This document shows, piece by piece, positions 10,869 through 22,507 of a stretch of 64,000 nt of DNA (the first letter of the stretch is position 1; each line of letters opens with the position of its first letter). The stretch spans positions 813,771-877,770 of the forward strand of contig BCKT01000011.1 of NCBI GenBank assembly GCA_003116875.1, read 5' to 3'. The notes under the pieces are model-generated. The model was not told where the DNA came from. It made no database searches and worked only from the letters and a program-made list of their open reading frames with translations. Origin of the DNA: Takashimella koratensis (lineage: Eukaryota; Basidiomycota; Tremellomycetes; Trichosporonales; Tetragoniomycetaceae). Made by a program: the position numbers and the translations under genes.

Positions 10869-12187
10869 TTACTTGTGCTGCATCTGTTCCTCGGTGTACC
10901 AGTTGAGACCCATGAGCGCTGGTCGAGTCAGCTGGGTCATGTGCGAGTCATAACATCTTTTCACTCACAGGGTTCTTTAAGCGTCATGTGCTGGTATCCA
11001 AGTACTGCGAGCTATAGAATTGTCAGCACTACTCTCCCTTTCATTCCACTCCATCTCTTCGTGCTCAAGCCCACTCACACCTCCGGCGTCTGCGGCAAAG
11101 TGGTACCCCGCCTGGAGTGGCAGCGCACACCACCTAGCGATAAACACTCTCGAGAAATGTCCATGGCTGAAGATGATCACATCCTGATTATCCACATCGT
11201 CACCTTCCTGTCTTGCCTCTGCGTGGATTTTACGGATCTGAGCGATGACGCGATCGACACGGTCGCTCATTTGCTGAGGGGTTTCACCGGGGGTCTCGCC
11301 AGGTGGACAACCCATGGTCCAGATATCCCAGTCAGGTCGGTCGACACGGATCTCACGGGACAGACGACCCTCGTACGCTCCATAGTCCCATTCGGCCACG
11401 TCCGGGTCGGTGGTGAAGTAGCAGGCCTTGGGGCGGTTGTCACCGAACATCTAGGACGGGTGAGTAACGTGTGTAGGCGGGGCAGGAGGGGTTAGGGTTT
11501 TGGATGGGGAAGAACAAACAGCACGGCGAATGGAGGGTGGAGACCGGGCTGGAGAAGAACGCACGATCTCGGCGGTGCGCTGGGCACGGGTACGCGGAGA
11601 GATGAAAACGTGTCGGAGGTGGTCCGGGTTGATAAGTTCTGTTCGGGTAGAGTGTCAGCGCTGAGTGGTAACAAATGGGCTAGGGAGATATCCAAAGTGG
11701 AAGAGGTAGTCGTTGTGTCGCCAAGATTAGGTACGAGAGTGAGAGAACAAACACGATACCCACTGTCAGCGCCAATGACTCGGGGTCCCATCTCTTTGAC
11801 CATGCGCTCTCCGTTGGCGGTAAGGGGTATATCGGTGGTTCCGGTCTATCAAACACAACGGGTCAGCACGGGTCAATGTATTGTGGTTGATGGGCAGGAG
11901 GGTTGACGAAAACTCACGTGTCGGCCTGTGAGCGTCGAGAGGTGAGATTAGCTTTGAAACTTGGCTATCAGGACTCCAAGGCGCCGTGTAGAGGATGCTC
12001 CGATGATCTTTGTTTGCTCAAACACTGTCTCACCGTTCAACGACCACTCGGTCTCGCCTAGAAGAGTTGTTAGCAACGTGGCCGGGTGTCAAGGACGAAG
12101 CGGGGTGGGACACCTAAAAGATAATTTGGCTCGATGGGACTCACCATGGCGGATGAGGTAGACTCGGGGCATACGTTTCTTGACCAT
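10869..12187 (-). CDS. SHB17: SHB17-like sedoheptulose-1,7-bisphosphatase (histidine phosphatase family)
   Basis: A member of the histidine phosphatase (phosphoglycerate-mutase-like) superfamily closest in motif content to yeast Shb17. That enzyme removes the 1-phosphate of sedoheptulose 1,7-bisphosphate to feed riboneogenesis. Spliced exons give [19 protein letters not shown] and TTDIPLTANGE, then LINPDHLRHVFISPRTRAQRT, VAEWDYGAYEGRL, WTMGCPPGETP, VIIFSHGHFSRVF and ADAGGVSVLGY. This includes the phosphohistidine RHG, the SPR loop, the acidic E-x-D-Y-G-x-Y-E and the second catalytic SHGH. The last exon reads LMGLNWYTEEQMQHK. Exons 1-3 are 43, 24 and 8 nt (12145-12187, 12034-12057, 11918-11925). 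The start at 12187 is the first in-frame ATG directly before the catalytic motif; a longer frame to about 12286 has no better start. Substrate specificity is inferred from similarity. Confidence 0.85.
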
Positions 12188-12692
12188 GGTTGCTGGAGGG
12201 ACAAGTGGGAGTGGTGGGAGAGGTCTAGGTAGCTTCCAGAAGAAGGGCGGTGGTTGTGAGGACGAGAAAGAGGAGGCAGGGAACATGGCCAGTGACGACG
12301 AGTGCAGCCAGTCCTCATCCTGATTCCGGTCCGAAGGCGGGGACGACGTCGAGTAGAAATTGTATCATTGGGTCGGGGGTGTAGATTAGTTGGTTCTGCC
12401 ACATCATCCTCCACCCCTGGTGAGACTAGCCGCCACACCGGATGCATTTGACCCTGGAAGGAATGGGTATGTGGGGGGAGTGAACAAATGCGGGACTGAG
12501 GTGAAAGGAAGGCCAGTGTTGCTCCCTTTCAGGGTGTGATTCAATCGAGGGTACACCCGCAGCCCAGACTGAGGGGGAGGAGAGGGGGACAGGGGGACAG
12601 GGGGGGTGAGACAACGGACGGGCCTTTTTTTCAAACACTCTAAACCACCCCCTTTTGTGCACCCTGAGCGGTCTGTGTGCAGAGGGATCATG

Positions 12693-12766
<74 letters not shown>

Positions 12767-13218
12767 TACGGTGGTGTTTGGACCCCAGAATATTTGCGCC
12801 TCACCTCGAGTGTTTGACCCTGGCCCTGACCTGTACCACAACATCCACCCGTCCATCGCTCTCATCCTCTTCATCCACTACCACCACCACCACCATCACC
12901 ACCACCATCACCCGCCAACGTCTGAGACGACCCCATCCTCATCTCGACTCCCTCGACATTCTCACCCTCAACATCGTCGCTCACTTGCACACTCTCATTT
13001 CCCCGTCACCCATCGCATCAAATTTCCAAAACACCAAATAAACCAACCTACAGCCCACAATCCGAAACCTCATCCCCCCCGCACGGTCCAGCAGTCAACA
13101 ATCCAATTTTGGCCCCACCCCTCCCCCCTCAACGACAAACTCGACACATCGCACTGTTGTCGACGCCCAATCCTAGTACCGCTTTTATAACTCGACATCT
13201 TCATTGACAACCGACAAG
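12188..13218. promoter_or_regulatory. Divergent SHB17-like / GPI-protein promoter region
   Basis: About 1.03 kb between two start codons facing away from each other. It contains a long CA microsatellite (12694-12764), a CAC/CAT trinucleotide stretch near 12880-12912 and a CT/AC-rich region before the plus-strand gene. TTTATAA at 13184-13190 sits about 30 bases before the ATG at 13219. No coding sequence is supported. Confidence 0.5.
12694..12764. repeat. (CA)n microsatellite, about 35 units
   Basis: An uninterrupted CA dinucleotide run of 71 bases in the divergent promoter region. Reading it in all frames gives only artificial His-Thr or Cys-Val repeat ORFs. Confidence 0.97.
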
Positions 13219-14603
13219 ATGAAGTTTGCGCTCGCCATCACTGCCGTCCTCGCCGCGGTCGTTCGTGCTCAGGTGAGTAGGAGGTGTGATGGGATTTGGG
13301 TGATTGGGTGGCGGGTGGGGTATGAGATGGACAGGTCAGGAAAGGAGTTTATGCGCTGCGAGAGGATGCTTGCGATGCTCGACGAGAGAAGGGGGCAGAG
13401 AAGACGTAGAGGTGTGCGCGTGTCGATGTCGCCGTCGCCAGACATCGCGACGAAAGAGCTAGCTGCGCATTGGACTTGTTTGCCAAGTGCCAAGCGTAGC
13501 GCCGACCTCATCCCTACAATCCATTGCCATTGTCGCTCTGTGACTCGCTCAACACCACTCTCATGACTCCCGCTGACCCTGTGCAGAACTCCACCCTCAT
13601 CCCGGGGAACATCACCACTTCGTGCTCTACTTTCCTCAACACGCTCAACGCCGACACCACCCTCGCTGCTTGCGTCAACCCGTTGATCAACGTCACTTCC
13701 TCCTTCAGCCCTACCTCTACCTCTACCCCTTCGACCACCGACATCAACTACACTCTTGCGTCTCTCTGCGCGTCTTCGGCCGGTTGCAACGACGCGACTG
13801 TCCGCTCGTGGCTCGCCAAGTTCTACTCGGCATGCACGACCGAGCTCACCTCGACCACGGGTTACAACGCCGACGTTCGTGAGCTGTACGACATCCTCTA
13901 CGTCTTCCAACCCCTTCGTGGCGCGGTCTGCGCGATCGACTCTGCCAACCAGGACTACTGCGTCAACGAGATTCGCAAAGCCGAGGCCAACTCGACCGTC
14001 TCTTCCAACTCTACCGCTTCCTCCAACACTTCGTCTACCAACTCGACCGGGATCTCCAACAGCACTTTGATCGTCAACAACTTTGCCGCTGTCTCGGACG
14101 TTCTTTCCAACGCTATCTCCCTCGCGTCATCCAACCTCGTCCTCATTGTCTCTGACACCACTAGCTCTCTCAAGCGCCGTGTCGCCTCTGCCCTCGGCGC
14201 GCGTGACTCTGCTCAGACTACTTTTGAGTCCATCGTCATGCCCAACGCTACGACCTACAAGTCGACCAACCTCCCTTTCCTCTTCCTGCAGCCGAGCATG
14301 TCCTCGTCGGCGCTTTGCACCCCTTGCACCCGTGAGGTCTTTGTCGCGTACATCAAGTGGGAGGCTCAGCAGCCTTATGCACTTGGTCTCTCGCAGTCCC
14401 CGATCCTCGGCGGCCAATCCGCGCTCTGGAACGCGGTCAGCAGCACTTGCGGCGCCTCCTTCACCTCGGCCATCACCTCGGAGGCTGGCGTCTACGTCGC
14501 ATCCGGCAACTCGACCTCGGCAGCCGGCCAGACCGTCTCGGTCGCTGCGGGATCCTTTGTCGGCGCCGCCGTAATCGCCGGTGCTGTCGCCCTCTTCGCT
14601 TAA
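13219..14603 (+). CDS. Secreted, GPI-anchored cell-surface protein of unknown function
   Basis: A two-exon gene. Exon 1 (13219-13272) encodes exactly the signal peptide MKFALAITAVLAAVVRAQ; exon 2 runs from 13587, for 356 residues in total. The mature part has regularly spaced cysteines (SCSTFLN, LAACVNPL, LCASSAGCND, YSACTTEL, VCAID, DYCVNEIR, LCTPCTRE, TCGASF). It has many N-glycosylation sequons clustered in an Asn/Ser/Thr stretch at about residues 170-200. The C-terminus runs from a small-residue, Ser-rich segment into a hydrophobic tail, VGAAVIAGAVALFA, typical of a GPI-attachment signal. The ATG at 13219 is the first in frame. The pattern matches conserved basidiomycete GPI-anchored proteins without assigned function. 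It may act at the wall or membrane. Confidence 0.78.
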
Positions 14604-15688
14604 ACCCAGCACGGGGCGTCCCATGCGACTCGCTTTCACGATAGTCACGAATATGATTTGTGCCATCGTGGTAGTGGTCGCCAAGTAATAGCTAAGGTGT
14701 AAGGAGTTGAATCCACTCTGATTACCTAGTCTTTTCATTCTGTATCTGTACTGTCCCACTTGTCCCTCTACCTTTTCGAGGCGCACACCCGTGGCTTCAT
14801 CCGCACCCACCAGGACCCATTCTCAACATACGGACCATTTCTCTTTCCTTTTCAACCTGGTGGTTTGCACCTCTCCTCTCTTCTTCTCTTCTCCTCTTTT
14901 CCTCTTTTCCTCCTTTCTCTCCACTCTTCCTTCCTACCCCTCTCTCCACTCTCGCCTCGTTCATCTATTACCTAGCTTTCTATCTCTTCTGGCTCTAAAT
15001 ACCCCGCAGGCGTTCTGGTTTCCCTATAGTTGGAAATGGATATATCCTTTTGATCTGTTCCACCTTCGGGGTGGAGTGTGCGAGTGAGCGAGCGGCGAGT
15101 GAGCGACTGAGCAAGAGCTGGAATATGTTTACCTTTACAAGACCAACCATTGCTGTCTCCGTTTCGTGTATTGATGCAGCAGAGGGTCGATGAGTGTGCT
15201 CGATTACCACCAAGTTACCTTTAGCCACCTGTCCTTTCACCTGTCTTGTACACCGGGCAATACGGGACCCTCAACCACCGCATTTCCCAATTCGACATAC
15301 TCAACATCGCTTCACTCTTCCTCCATCGCCTTACCATCAACCAACCAATCAACCCAGCTCTCTTTACTCTTCCACATCTGACCTCGACCCCGACCCTGCC
15401 ATTTCGCCCAGTATACCATCCCTAACCCGTCTCCGCCTTCCATTCCTCATCCTCTTAACCACCTCCATCGTTTTCCTCTTCCTCAACCCGGGCGGTCTCT
15501 TCTCGTCCACCCACCGCCCTCTCCCTAAATCTCCCAGCTCTCCCAACTCTCCCAACTCTCCCGACTCTCCCGACTCTCCCGACTCTCCCACCGACCTCCC
15601 TAACTCAAACTCCAACGTCAAGGCCCACACGACTCCACTCACTCCCGACGTACCTATCATCGAAGAACTATCGTTAGAGACCGATCCC
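14604..15688 (+). promoter_or_regulatory. APT1 upstream region with CT-rich tracts and an ATG-less open frame
   Basis: About 1.1 kb between the GPI-protein stop and the APT1 ATG. CT-rich tracts lie at 14870-14965. From 15194 the APT1 frame is open without any ATG for 165 codons. That frame would read a hydrophobic segment (LPFLILLTTSIVFLFL) followed by Ser-Pro repeats derived from a 9-base tandem repeat at about 15538-15590. I treat it as a leader/promoter, with the coding possibility discussed under findings. Confidence 0.4.
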
Positions 15689-17249
15689 ATGTCTGCGCTG
15701 AAACACCTCAAAGTCGCACCGAAGGAAGCCCATACGGCGACGGTCATCATCTTGCACGTGAGTAGGGGTCAGTCACATAGTCATCTGGTATCGAAAGAGG
15801 CCGGGCAGGGCCGTATCACACGAGTTCGGTGCCTCGTCATCTCGTTACTACTTATCATCCGAGCTGTTGAGTGAAGGACAGTGTTGGAGATGACGACTAC
15901 TAGATCTTGATTGCTCGAGAACGAAACGTGTGAACGATTGCTGATAGGTTCTCTCATACTCTCGCTCTCGCGCTCTATGTCTAACTCTGGCCCATGCTCG
16001 CTCTCTCGCTCTCGCTCTTCCTCTCGCACTCTCTTCCTCTCGCACTCTCGCTATCGCTCGCTCGCTCGCTCGTGTAGGGCCTCGGAGACAGCGGCCACGG
16101 CTGGCTTCCTGTCGCTAAAGCCCTTTGGTCCAGTTTCCCCAACGTCAAGTGGATTCTCCCTCACGCACCTACGATCCCTATCACCGTAAACGGCGGTGAG
16201 TCTAGTCCTCCATCTTGAATTCATGGCCCTCCCCTTCTTGCTGGCATCTACCTTGGTCTCGGGTCCGGTCGGGTCGGTCATGATTGCGCGTATCGATTGG
16301 GGGATGTACTGATGTGGTTCTTCTTCCTTGCCCGCTCCGTCTCTCCCTCGCGCTCTACGCGGTACGATGGCTGTTCCCGCCACTCCTGACCTCGTAACCT
16401 TTCTCCGTCCCCTCTCTCCTTGTTCTCTCGCGCCTTGGCCCATTATCCCCTCGGTCCGTCGGGTTCTCGTCAATAGGCATGTCCATGCCCGGTTGGTTTG
16501 ACATCTACTCCTTCGTCAAGGACCCCGACCCTCTCCGTTGGAACGAAGACGAACCAGGTCTCTTCCGATCCGTCGCATCCATCGACGCCCTCGTCCAAGC
16601 CGAGATTGACGCTGGGATCCCAGAAGATCGTATAGTCCTCACCGGGTTCAGCCAAGGTGGCGCAGTCGCAACGTTGGCAGCGCTCAGTGGGAAAAGACAG
16701 TATGCAGGGGTTGCAGCATTGAGTACTTGGGTACCGTTGACGAAAAAGGCGGATGAGGTGAGTGCTGCAGAGACCGCTGTGGAAGAGAGTGAAGGGAGCG
16801 AAACGAGTCGAGGAAGATGGAAATGTTGGGAGAGGCAGAGGCAGAGGTAGAGGTAAAGAGAGAGGAGCTGACTCGAGTAGTTGTTCAAGAATGAAAAAGC
16901 AAAAGATATTCCAGTCTTCTGGGGCCACGGTATTGAAGACCCCTTGATCGTCTACGACTGTGAGTTGAACCTTTGTACCCCTAACCCCTTCCTCTGCTCT
17001 GATCGAGACCGAACCAAAGCTGATACTCCCTTGTACCGCTCACTTACCCACTCACCCACCCATCCCTTCCCAGTCGGCAAACGCAGCGTCGAGTTTCTCA
17101 AATCACGCGGATTCCCTGCCGTCCCTGCTGGCCAAGCGTTTGCTCGCCCGGGAGTCAGGTTTGAGTCGTATGAAGATATGGGACATTCTACTTGTCCTCG
17201 TGAGATTGAAGATTACCGCGCTTGGCTCGCTGGCGTGCTCAACAAGTAA
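15689..17249 (+). CDS. APT1: Acyl-protein thioesterase 1 (APT1/lysophospholipase-like)
   Basis: An alpha/beta-hydrolase that removes palmitoyl groups from cysteine thioesters of cytosolic-face proteins such as Ras and G-alpha subunits. There are five exons: 15689-15757, 16078-16195, 16477-16757, 16881-16959 and 17074-17249. The product reads HTATVIILHGLGDSGHGW, then KWILPHAPTIPITVNGG, MSMPGWFDIYSF, and the nucleophile elbow VLTGFSQGGAVA (Ser). IPVFWGHGIEDPLIVYD supplies the Asp and YEDMGHSTC the His. Length (about 240 residues) and motif order match the family. The start at 15689 is the first in-frame ATG and gives the usual short cytosolic N-terminus. Intron 1 is unusually long (320 nt) and CT/CGCT-repetitive near its 3' end. 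Confidence 0.92.
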
Positions 17250-17795
17250 CCCAATTAAGCACCAGGCCGGGACTATGAACCGGTTGCGACAGGTAGGGAT
17301 CTGAGTGTATGACGAAACGGAATGAAAGGGTTCACATGGCGTTAGGTGTGCGAGAGTTAACGTTTGAAAACCTTTAGGCAGAGGGTAAGAGAGGATGGTA
17401 AGGGAAGCGTACGGTAGTCAGAAGTTTCCAGTAGGTATAGGGTATAAGGGGTCAATCATCTCAGTCATGTCATCTTGTCTTTTATCTTTTGCGTCTCTCT
17501 TCTCTCTCTCTCTTTCTCTCTGTAGGTGTGTGGACCTCTGAGATTCTGTGATTTACATGCAGATTGATTAATTCCTTGTCAAATGACAGATCCTATAAGT
17601 CGGCATCTACGATTGAAAGAAAGCCCGACAGGCCTGTTGTGTTGGGCCACACAATATCTGTTGCTCTCCAACTGCTTCCAACGCGAATCATGTGAAAAAT
17701 GAATATGCAACTTGGACGGGTTGATTGATCACGCGTCGCGTGATTTTCGCCTATTGCCCTGTTCTGTCCTCTAATCTCGCCCTCTCTCCCTCTTC

Positions 17796-17868
<73 letters not shown>

Positions 17869-17951
17869 GCCTATCAGTCTTTCATGATCCAGCCTGACAT
17901 CTTCTTAGCTTTGATTAAAGCTCCACTCCCCCATTGCTTGCTGCTTGCTGC
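17250..17951. other. Convergent 3' region of APT1 and LEA1
   Basis: A 700-base region between two stop codons. It holds a short CT-rich tract near 17495-17520 and the long TC microsatellite at 17799-17866. The TC run makes a Leu-Ser repeat ORF that I do not regard as a gene. Confidence 0.5.
17799..17866. repeat. (TC)34 microsatellite
   Basis: An uninterrupted 68-base TC dinucleotide run about 85 bases from the LEA1 stop codon, probably inside or next to its 3' UTR. Confidence 0.96.
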
Positions 17952-19673
17952 TCACGCGACCACTTCCTCCGCTCCCAGCTCCACCTCTCCCTCCGCTTCC
18001 GCCTCGCCTCCCTCTTCCCCTGCCTCTTCCGGGATCAAACCCTCTGCCAACATTCTCTCCAACTTTCTTACTTCTTCCGCGGTCTGTGCTCTCGTCAAAG
18101 CCTCTACTACCCTCCTCTTCTCTTCAACCGTCATCAACCGTCCCTTCCCTCCTTTCCCTGCCGCCGTACCTGCCACACCACCACCTGGCGCTCTCGAAGC
18201 CGCTGCCAAAGTCGCACCGGGAACGCTCGAGGTTGTTGGAATCGAGAGCTTCTGGGCAAGGGCATTAGGTGCTCCAGTTAAAGGGTCTGTGAATAGTCGG
18301 ATAGCTTCATCGCGCTCGGAATCTTTTACTCGCTCGAAATCGAGAACGTGCAAGTTCCCTTTTGCCACCTGTCCAAGGTTTAGCTGGTGCACACGAGAAG
18401 AGACGAGAAAGAAGTAAAAGCAAGAGAGGCAGTAGAGCTGAAGCTCAAGGAGAAGGGACACAAGGTATAGAATAGAATGGTCCAGACCTCAGACTCACCT
18501 TCCAGATGACAAAACTCCGGTAGTGCTCGTGCTCAGTGATCGGGTTCCCTCGTAATGAGAGGTATCGCAACGCCGACAAGTTCTCGAGCGGGACGACGCT
18601 AGCTAGGGAAGTGAGGACGTTGTTTGTGAGGACTGCGCGGGGTCAGCTTGGCACGAGTTATAAAGAGTACGGTCTCTGAAGAGGAGGAGAGAGCAGAGAA
18701 AGAGAAACAGTAACTAAGGTCAGGTTCACGTACCGAGTGTGATGAGGTTGGGGATCTGATGGAGAGGAGCAAACGAATTGAGACAGATACCATAGTCAGC
18801 ATGCAAGTTTACCCAGAGAGAGGGATCAAAGAGTCAAACAGAAAGCGGTACCTACGTTGGGAGGAAGACTGGGACTGATGGATGTGATCTGATTTTGAGA
18901 GGCGTGGATAGTATGCAACCGTGTTGCTGTGATAGGTTAGCGCTTGACCTCTTCAATGTTTTACACCACGAGCTCCTTCCATCTGTTAGGCTCTTGTACA
19001 CCGTCTCTTGCCATCTCACCACCTCGGTCCCCTCTCCCTTTCGTCTCCTCCGCTGCCTCTGCTGCCTGCACCGTCACAATCATCGCACTCCGACCTCGCC
19101 TCTGATCTTCTCATCCGTGTAATCCTCTTCCCCGCCTCCTCCTTTCTTCATATCTCTTCTCCTCGCCCTTCCTATTTCCCGTCTCTCTATCCCCATCTCT
19201 ACGTTGCAAACAAAAAAACCCACAGAGCGGAATGCTCGCCAACGACGTCAACGAGTTATCGGTGAGGTTGAGGACGTCGTATGTCCCCTGATGCGATGCG
19301 AGGTTTTCAATGACTGGGATTTGCAGACCTGGATACAGAGGATGATCAGCCTGAGTCTCTAACATCTTTCCACATCGAACAGGATGGCCTGAGGAAATAG
19401 GCTCTGGGATGAGGAGAGCAGACATACCTCGCAAGTCGAGTTCTCGTTCCTTGAGCGGATTGAGATACTGTTGATGTCAGCATAGTTACTACCAGCGCGA
19501 ATCCATGGCTGCTATGCCACCGCCCAAAGGTTGAGGATGATAGCTGGGGTATAAGGCAGAGACGATGAGCCCAGACTGACCGATTGCGATCTTGACATGT
19601 ACTGCAGAGTGGTCAGACGACAGATTATCATTTCAAAGATTGGAGTTGGACGTACCTCTGGTGTGAGCCTCAT
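17952..19673 (-). CDS. LEA1: U2 snRNP protein A' (Lea1)
   Basis: A leucine-rich-repeat component of the U2 snRNP that pairs with U2B'' on U2 snRNA stem-loop IV during branch-site recognition. Exon 1 is 18 nt (MRLTPE). A second short exon reads YMSRSQS, then YLNPLKERELDLRG, QIPVIENLASHQGTYDVLNL and TDNSLTSLASIPL follow, then LHTIHASQNQITSISPSLPPN and LRYLSLRGNPITEHEHYR. The last exon carries VAKGNLHVLDFERVKDSERDEA. The C-terminal half is the U2A'-specific tail with MTVEEKRRVVEALTRAQTAEEV and KLERMLAEGLIPE. LRR number and order fit the family. The ATG at 19673 matches the usual N-terminus (human begins M-V-K-L-T-x-E). Introns include gtaggt and gtgggt donors. Confidence 0.9.
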
Positions 19674-20102
19674 GGTGGCTGCGGAGAGTCGGGGGCAGTG
19701 GGAGGCGGGGTAGGTTGGATACGGGGTGTGTCCTGGGGTTGCTCTGAGGTCGCTGCCGGGATGGGGCGAGGTCGATGTGGACGCTAACGATGGGTGTGGA
19801 CGGTGTTGTGGATGGTGAAGTGAGTGAGGTGGATCTGAATATCTGAATCCCTCATTCAACCAGGGTTAACCTGAAAACAGAGCCTGGCTTATATCGCCGG
19901 CTAACCCCGATGCCACCCAGGAGGGCCCCTTGTCACTGTGGCGGAAGGTACCATTAACCCTGTCGTCGCGTGGAATGTGTATGTGTGTGAGTGAGTGCTG
20001 AACGCGCTCAATTGAATCATCCCTCACTACTACTCTCCTCCTCATCCCTCATCCCTCATTCAACCCTCCTCCTCCCACTTCCCCTCCCCCTTCCCCAGCA
20101 TC
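19674..20102. promoter_or_regulatory. Divergent LEA1/CDC3 promoter
   Basis: A 429-base region between the starts of LEA1 (-) and the septin gene (+). A CT-rich tract (CTCCTCCTCATCCCTCATCCC-type) lies directly before the septin ATG. No TATA box is seen. Confidence 0.5.
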
Positions 20103-22507
20103 ATGGCAGACTCATACTACGAGACCGCGGGGACCGACGCCCCTTCTGAGCCTAGCTACGTCCCCACCCCTACCGTCCTCATGAACGCCAACGCCGGTAC
20201 TGGCGCCAGCGCAACCGCTGCGTCCGCTGGTTCTGGCGCAAACGGGAGAGCATCAGCAACTGGGTCATACCCCAACGGAAACGAGTCCCCCGTCGCTACT
20301 ACAAACCCAGCACAGGTTCCTGCAGTCAGGAGGAAACTCGCGTCATGGGTCGGGTTCAGTAACCTCCCGAACCAGGTTCATAGACGGAGCGTCAAGTAAG
20401 TTGGCTTTCGGGCTTGGGGTTGAATTGGCGTTGGGTGAGATCAAGGAGGTGGATGATGGGAATGGGGTGGGATCAGGGGGACACGAGTGATTGTCTCGCT
20501 GAGTAATAGGCGATGAGCTTTGAGGTTGTTGTCTGACTGAACCGAGTTGCTGACTTTACCTCTAGGCGTGGTTTCCACTTTGTCACCATGGTTGTCGGTG
20601 AGCTAATGCGCGCACGGTCCTCTTCCGCTCGGACCTCTAATCCCTCCCTCATCTCTCCTTCAATTCCCCCCCCCCCCCCCCCCCAACCTATTCTCACGTT
20701 CCTTGGCCCATTCGCCAACCTACCCCACCTCATGCTAACTCTACTTCAGGCGAGTCCGGGCTCGGCAAATCCACACTCATCAACACCCTCTTCGAAACCA
20801 AGATGTACGGACCCAAAGTCCACCCGTTGCCAGGCACCGACCGTGGTCAGACTGTGCAGATTGAGAGCGTCAGCGCGGGTGAGTGTTGAATGATGTTCAA
20901 CAGGAGTAATTGGCGTGAAGGGAGATCCTTGAGTTGGTGACTTTTGCCCCTGCGGCTGTCATATCGGCGCGGCAATGAGTCGGAGAGCATGATGTAACAA
21001 GCTTGTCGAGCGTGGCAGGCGGTATAACTGACGTACGCAGATATTGAGGAGAACGGAGTCAGGCTCAAGCTCACCGTCATCGACACTCCCGGCTTTGGCG
21101 ACTTTGTCAACAACGACGACAGGTAGGTTGAGATGGTCTCAGTATGAAAGATGGACATACCCGCTAACAACCTGACAGCTGGAAACCGATCGTGGACAAC
21201 ATCGAGTCTCGGTTCAACTCGTACCTTGAGCAAGAGAACCGTGTCAACCGCTTGAAAATGGTAGACAACCGTGTTCATGCCTGCATCTACTTCATCCAAC
21301 CGACCGGCCACTCGTGAGTACCTGTTCTTTTCCTTCGGGGATCAACCAGTGATCGTTTCGTTTCCTCCGAACCTCTCGTTGCACTGTGCTATGACACCTC
21401 CCCCGCTGACATAATGCAGGCTCAAACCCATCGACGTCGAGTTCATGCGTCGCCTCCACACCAAGGTCAACTTGATCCCCGTTATTGCCAAGTCGGACAC
21501 CTTGACCGAGGAGGAGATTGTCCTCTTCAAGCAGAGGGTGAGTTGGCTGCACCGGCTGTCAGATTTTGGATCCAGGGCCAGTTACTGACAATACCGCAGA
21601 TCCTCGCGGACATTGAGCACCACGGGATCGATATCTTCAACCCGCCAACGTATGAGAACGACGAGGAGGAGACTATCCAAGAGAACGACGAGATCAACGT
21701 GAGTTGAAGCCTTGACCAAATATTTTACTCAGTACTGACCAACGCACAGGGCAAGATCCCATTCGCTGTCGTTGGATCCGACGCACGCGTGACTACCCCT
21801 GACGGTCGACAAGTTCGCGGTCGCGCTTACCCCTGGGGCGTGATCGAGGTCGATAACGAGGACCACTGCGATTTTGTCAAACTTCGCCAAATGCTCGTCA
21901 GGACTCATATGGAGGAGTTGAGGGAGAAGACGAACAACACCTTGTATGAGAATTACCGCACAGAGCAGTTGCGCGCGATGGGCGTGACTCAGGATGAGAG
22001 CGTGTTCCGTGAGACCAAGTGAGTGTAGACGTGGCTCGGCTACTTGCTCATGTTATCGGTCCCATGATCATACTGACGATATTCTCTTCCTTCACTCCCC
22101 TCTTCTTCGCTACCCTTGACCCACTTCTTCAGCCCCGCGGCGAAACAAGCCGAAGAACGAGTTCAGCAAGAGGCAAAACTTGCCAAAATGGAGGCGGAGA
22201 TGAAAATGGTCTTCCAGCAAAAAGTTCAAGAGAAGGAACATAAACTCAAGCAATCAGAGGAAGAGCTGTACGCTCGACATCGCGAGATGAAGGAAGCGCT
22301 TGAGAAGCAGAGGTTGGAATTGGAGGATAAGAAGAGGAAGATTGAGACGGGGAGACCGATGACTCCGGAGAAGGGATCGGTGAGTGGGAGATTGCCACCG
22401 TCGGCGAGCGGGTGGGCTGGTGGGCGGGTGGGCGGGTGGATACGAAAGAAATGCGTGGACTGGGCTGATGATAATCACAGAAAAAGCGATTCGGTTTGGG
22501 CAAGTAA
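20103..22507 (+). CDS. CDC3: Septin CDC3 (AspB-type)
   Basis: A GTP-binding septin that assembles hetero-oligomeric filaments at the bud neck and septum. After a disordered Ala/Ser/Gly-rich N-terminus the protein reads [20 protein letters not shown] (polybasic membrane-binding region). The P-loop [17 protein letters not shown] (G1), [10 protein letters not shown] (G3) and [10 protein letters not shown] (G4) follow. The septin-unique element spans [11 protein letters not shown] to [22 protein letters not shown]-terminal coiled coil ([18 protein letters not shown] onward) ends in a small last exon, [21 protein letters not shown] favours the Cdc3 group over Cdc10/11/12. There are nine or so short introns, mostly splitting codons. 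Intron 2 (20598-20749) contains a 19-base C run at 20666-20684. Confidence 0.93.

Noticed and set aside
12606..13190. Frames reading His-Thr or Cys-Val repeats over the CA run
   Set aside because: They are pure products of the (CA)n microsatellite, with no conserved sequence on either side.
17725..18417. 230-residue plus-strand frame with Ser-Leu repeat
   Set aside because: It is the antisense shadow of the LEA1 C-terminal exon extended through the (TC)34 repeat, and lacks an independent signature.
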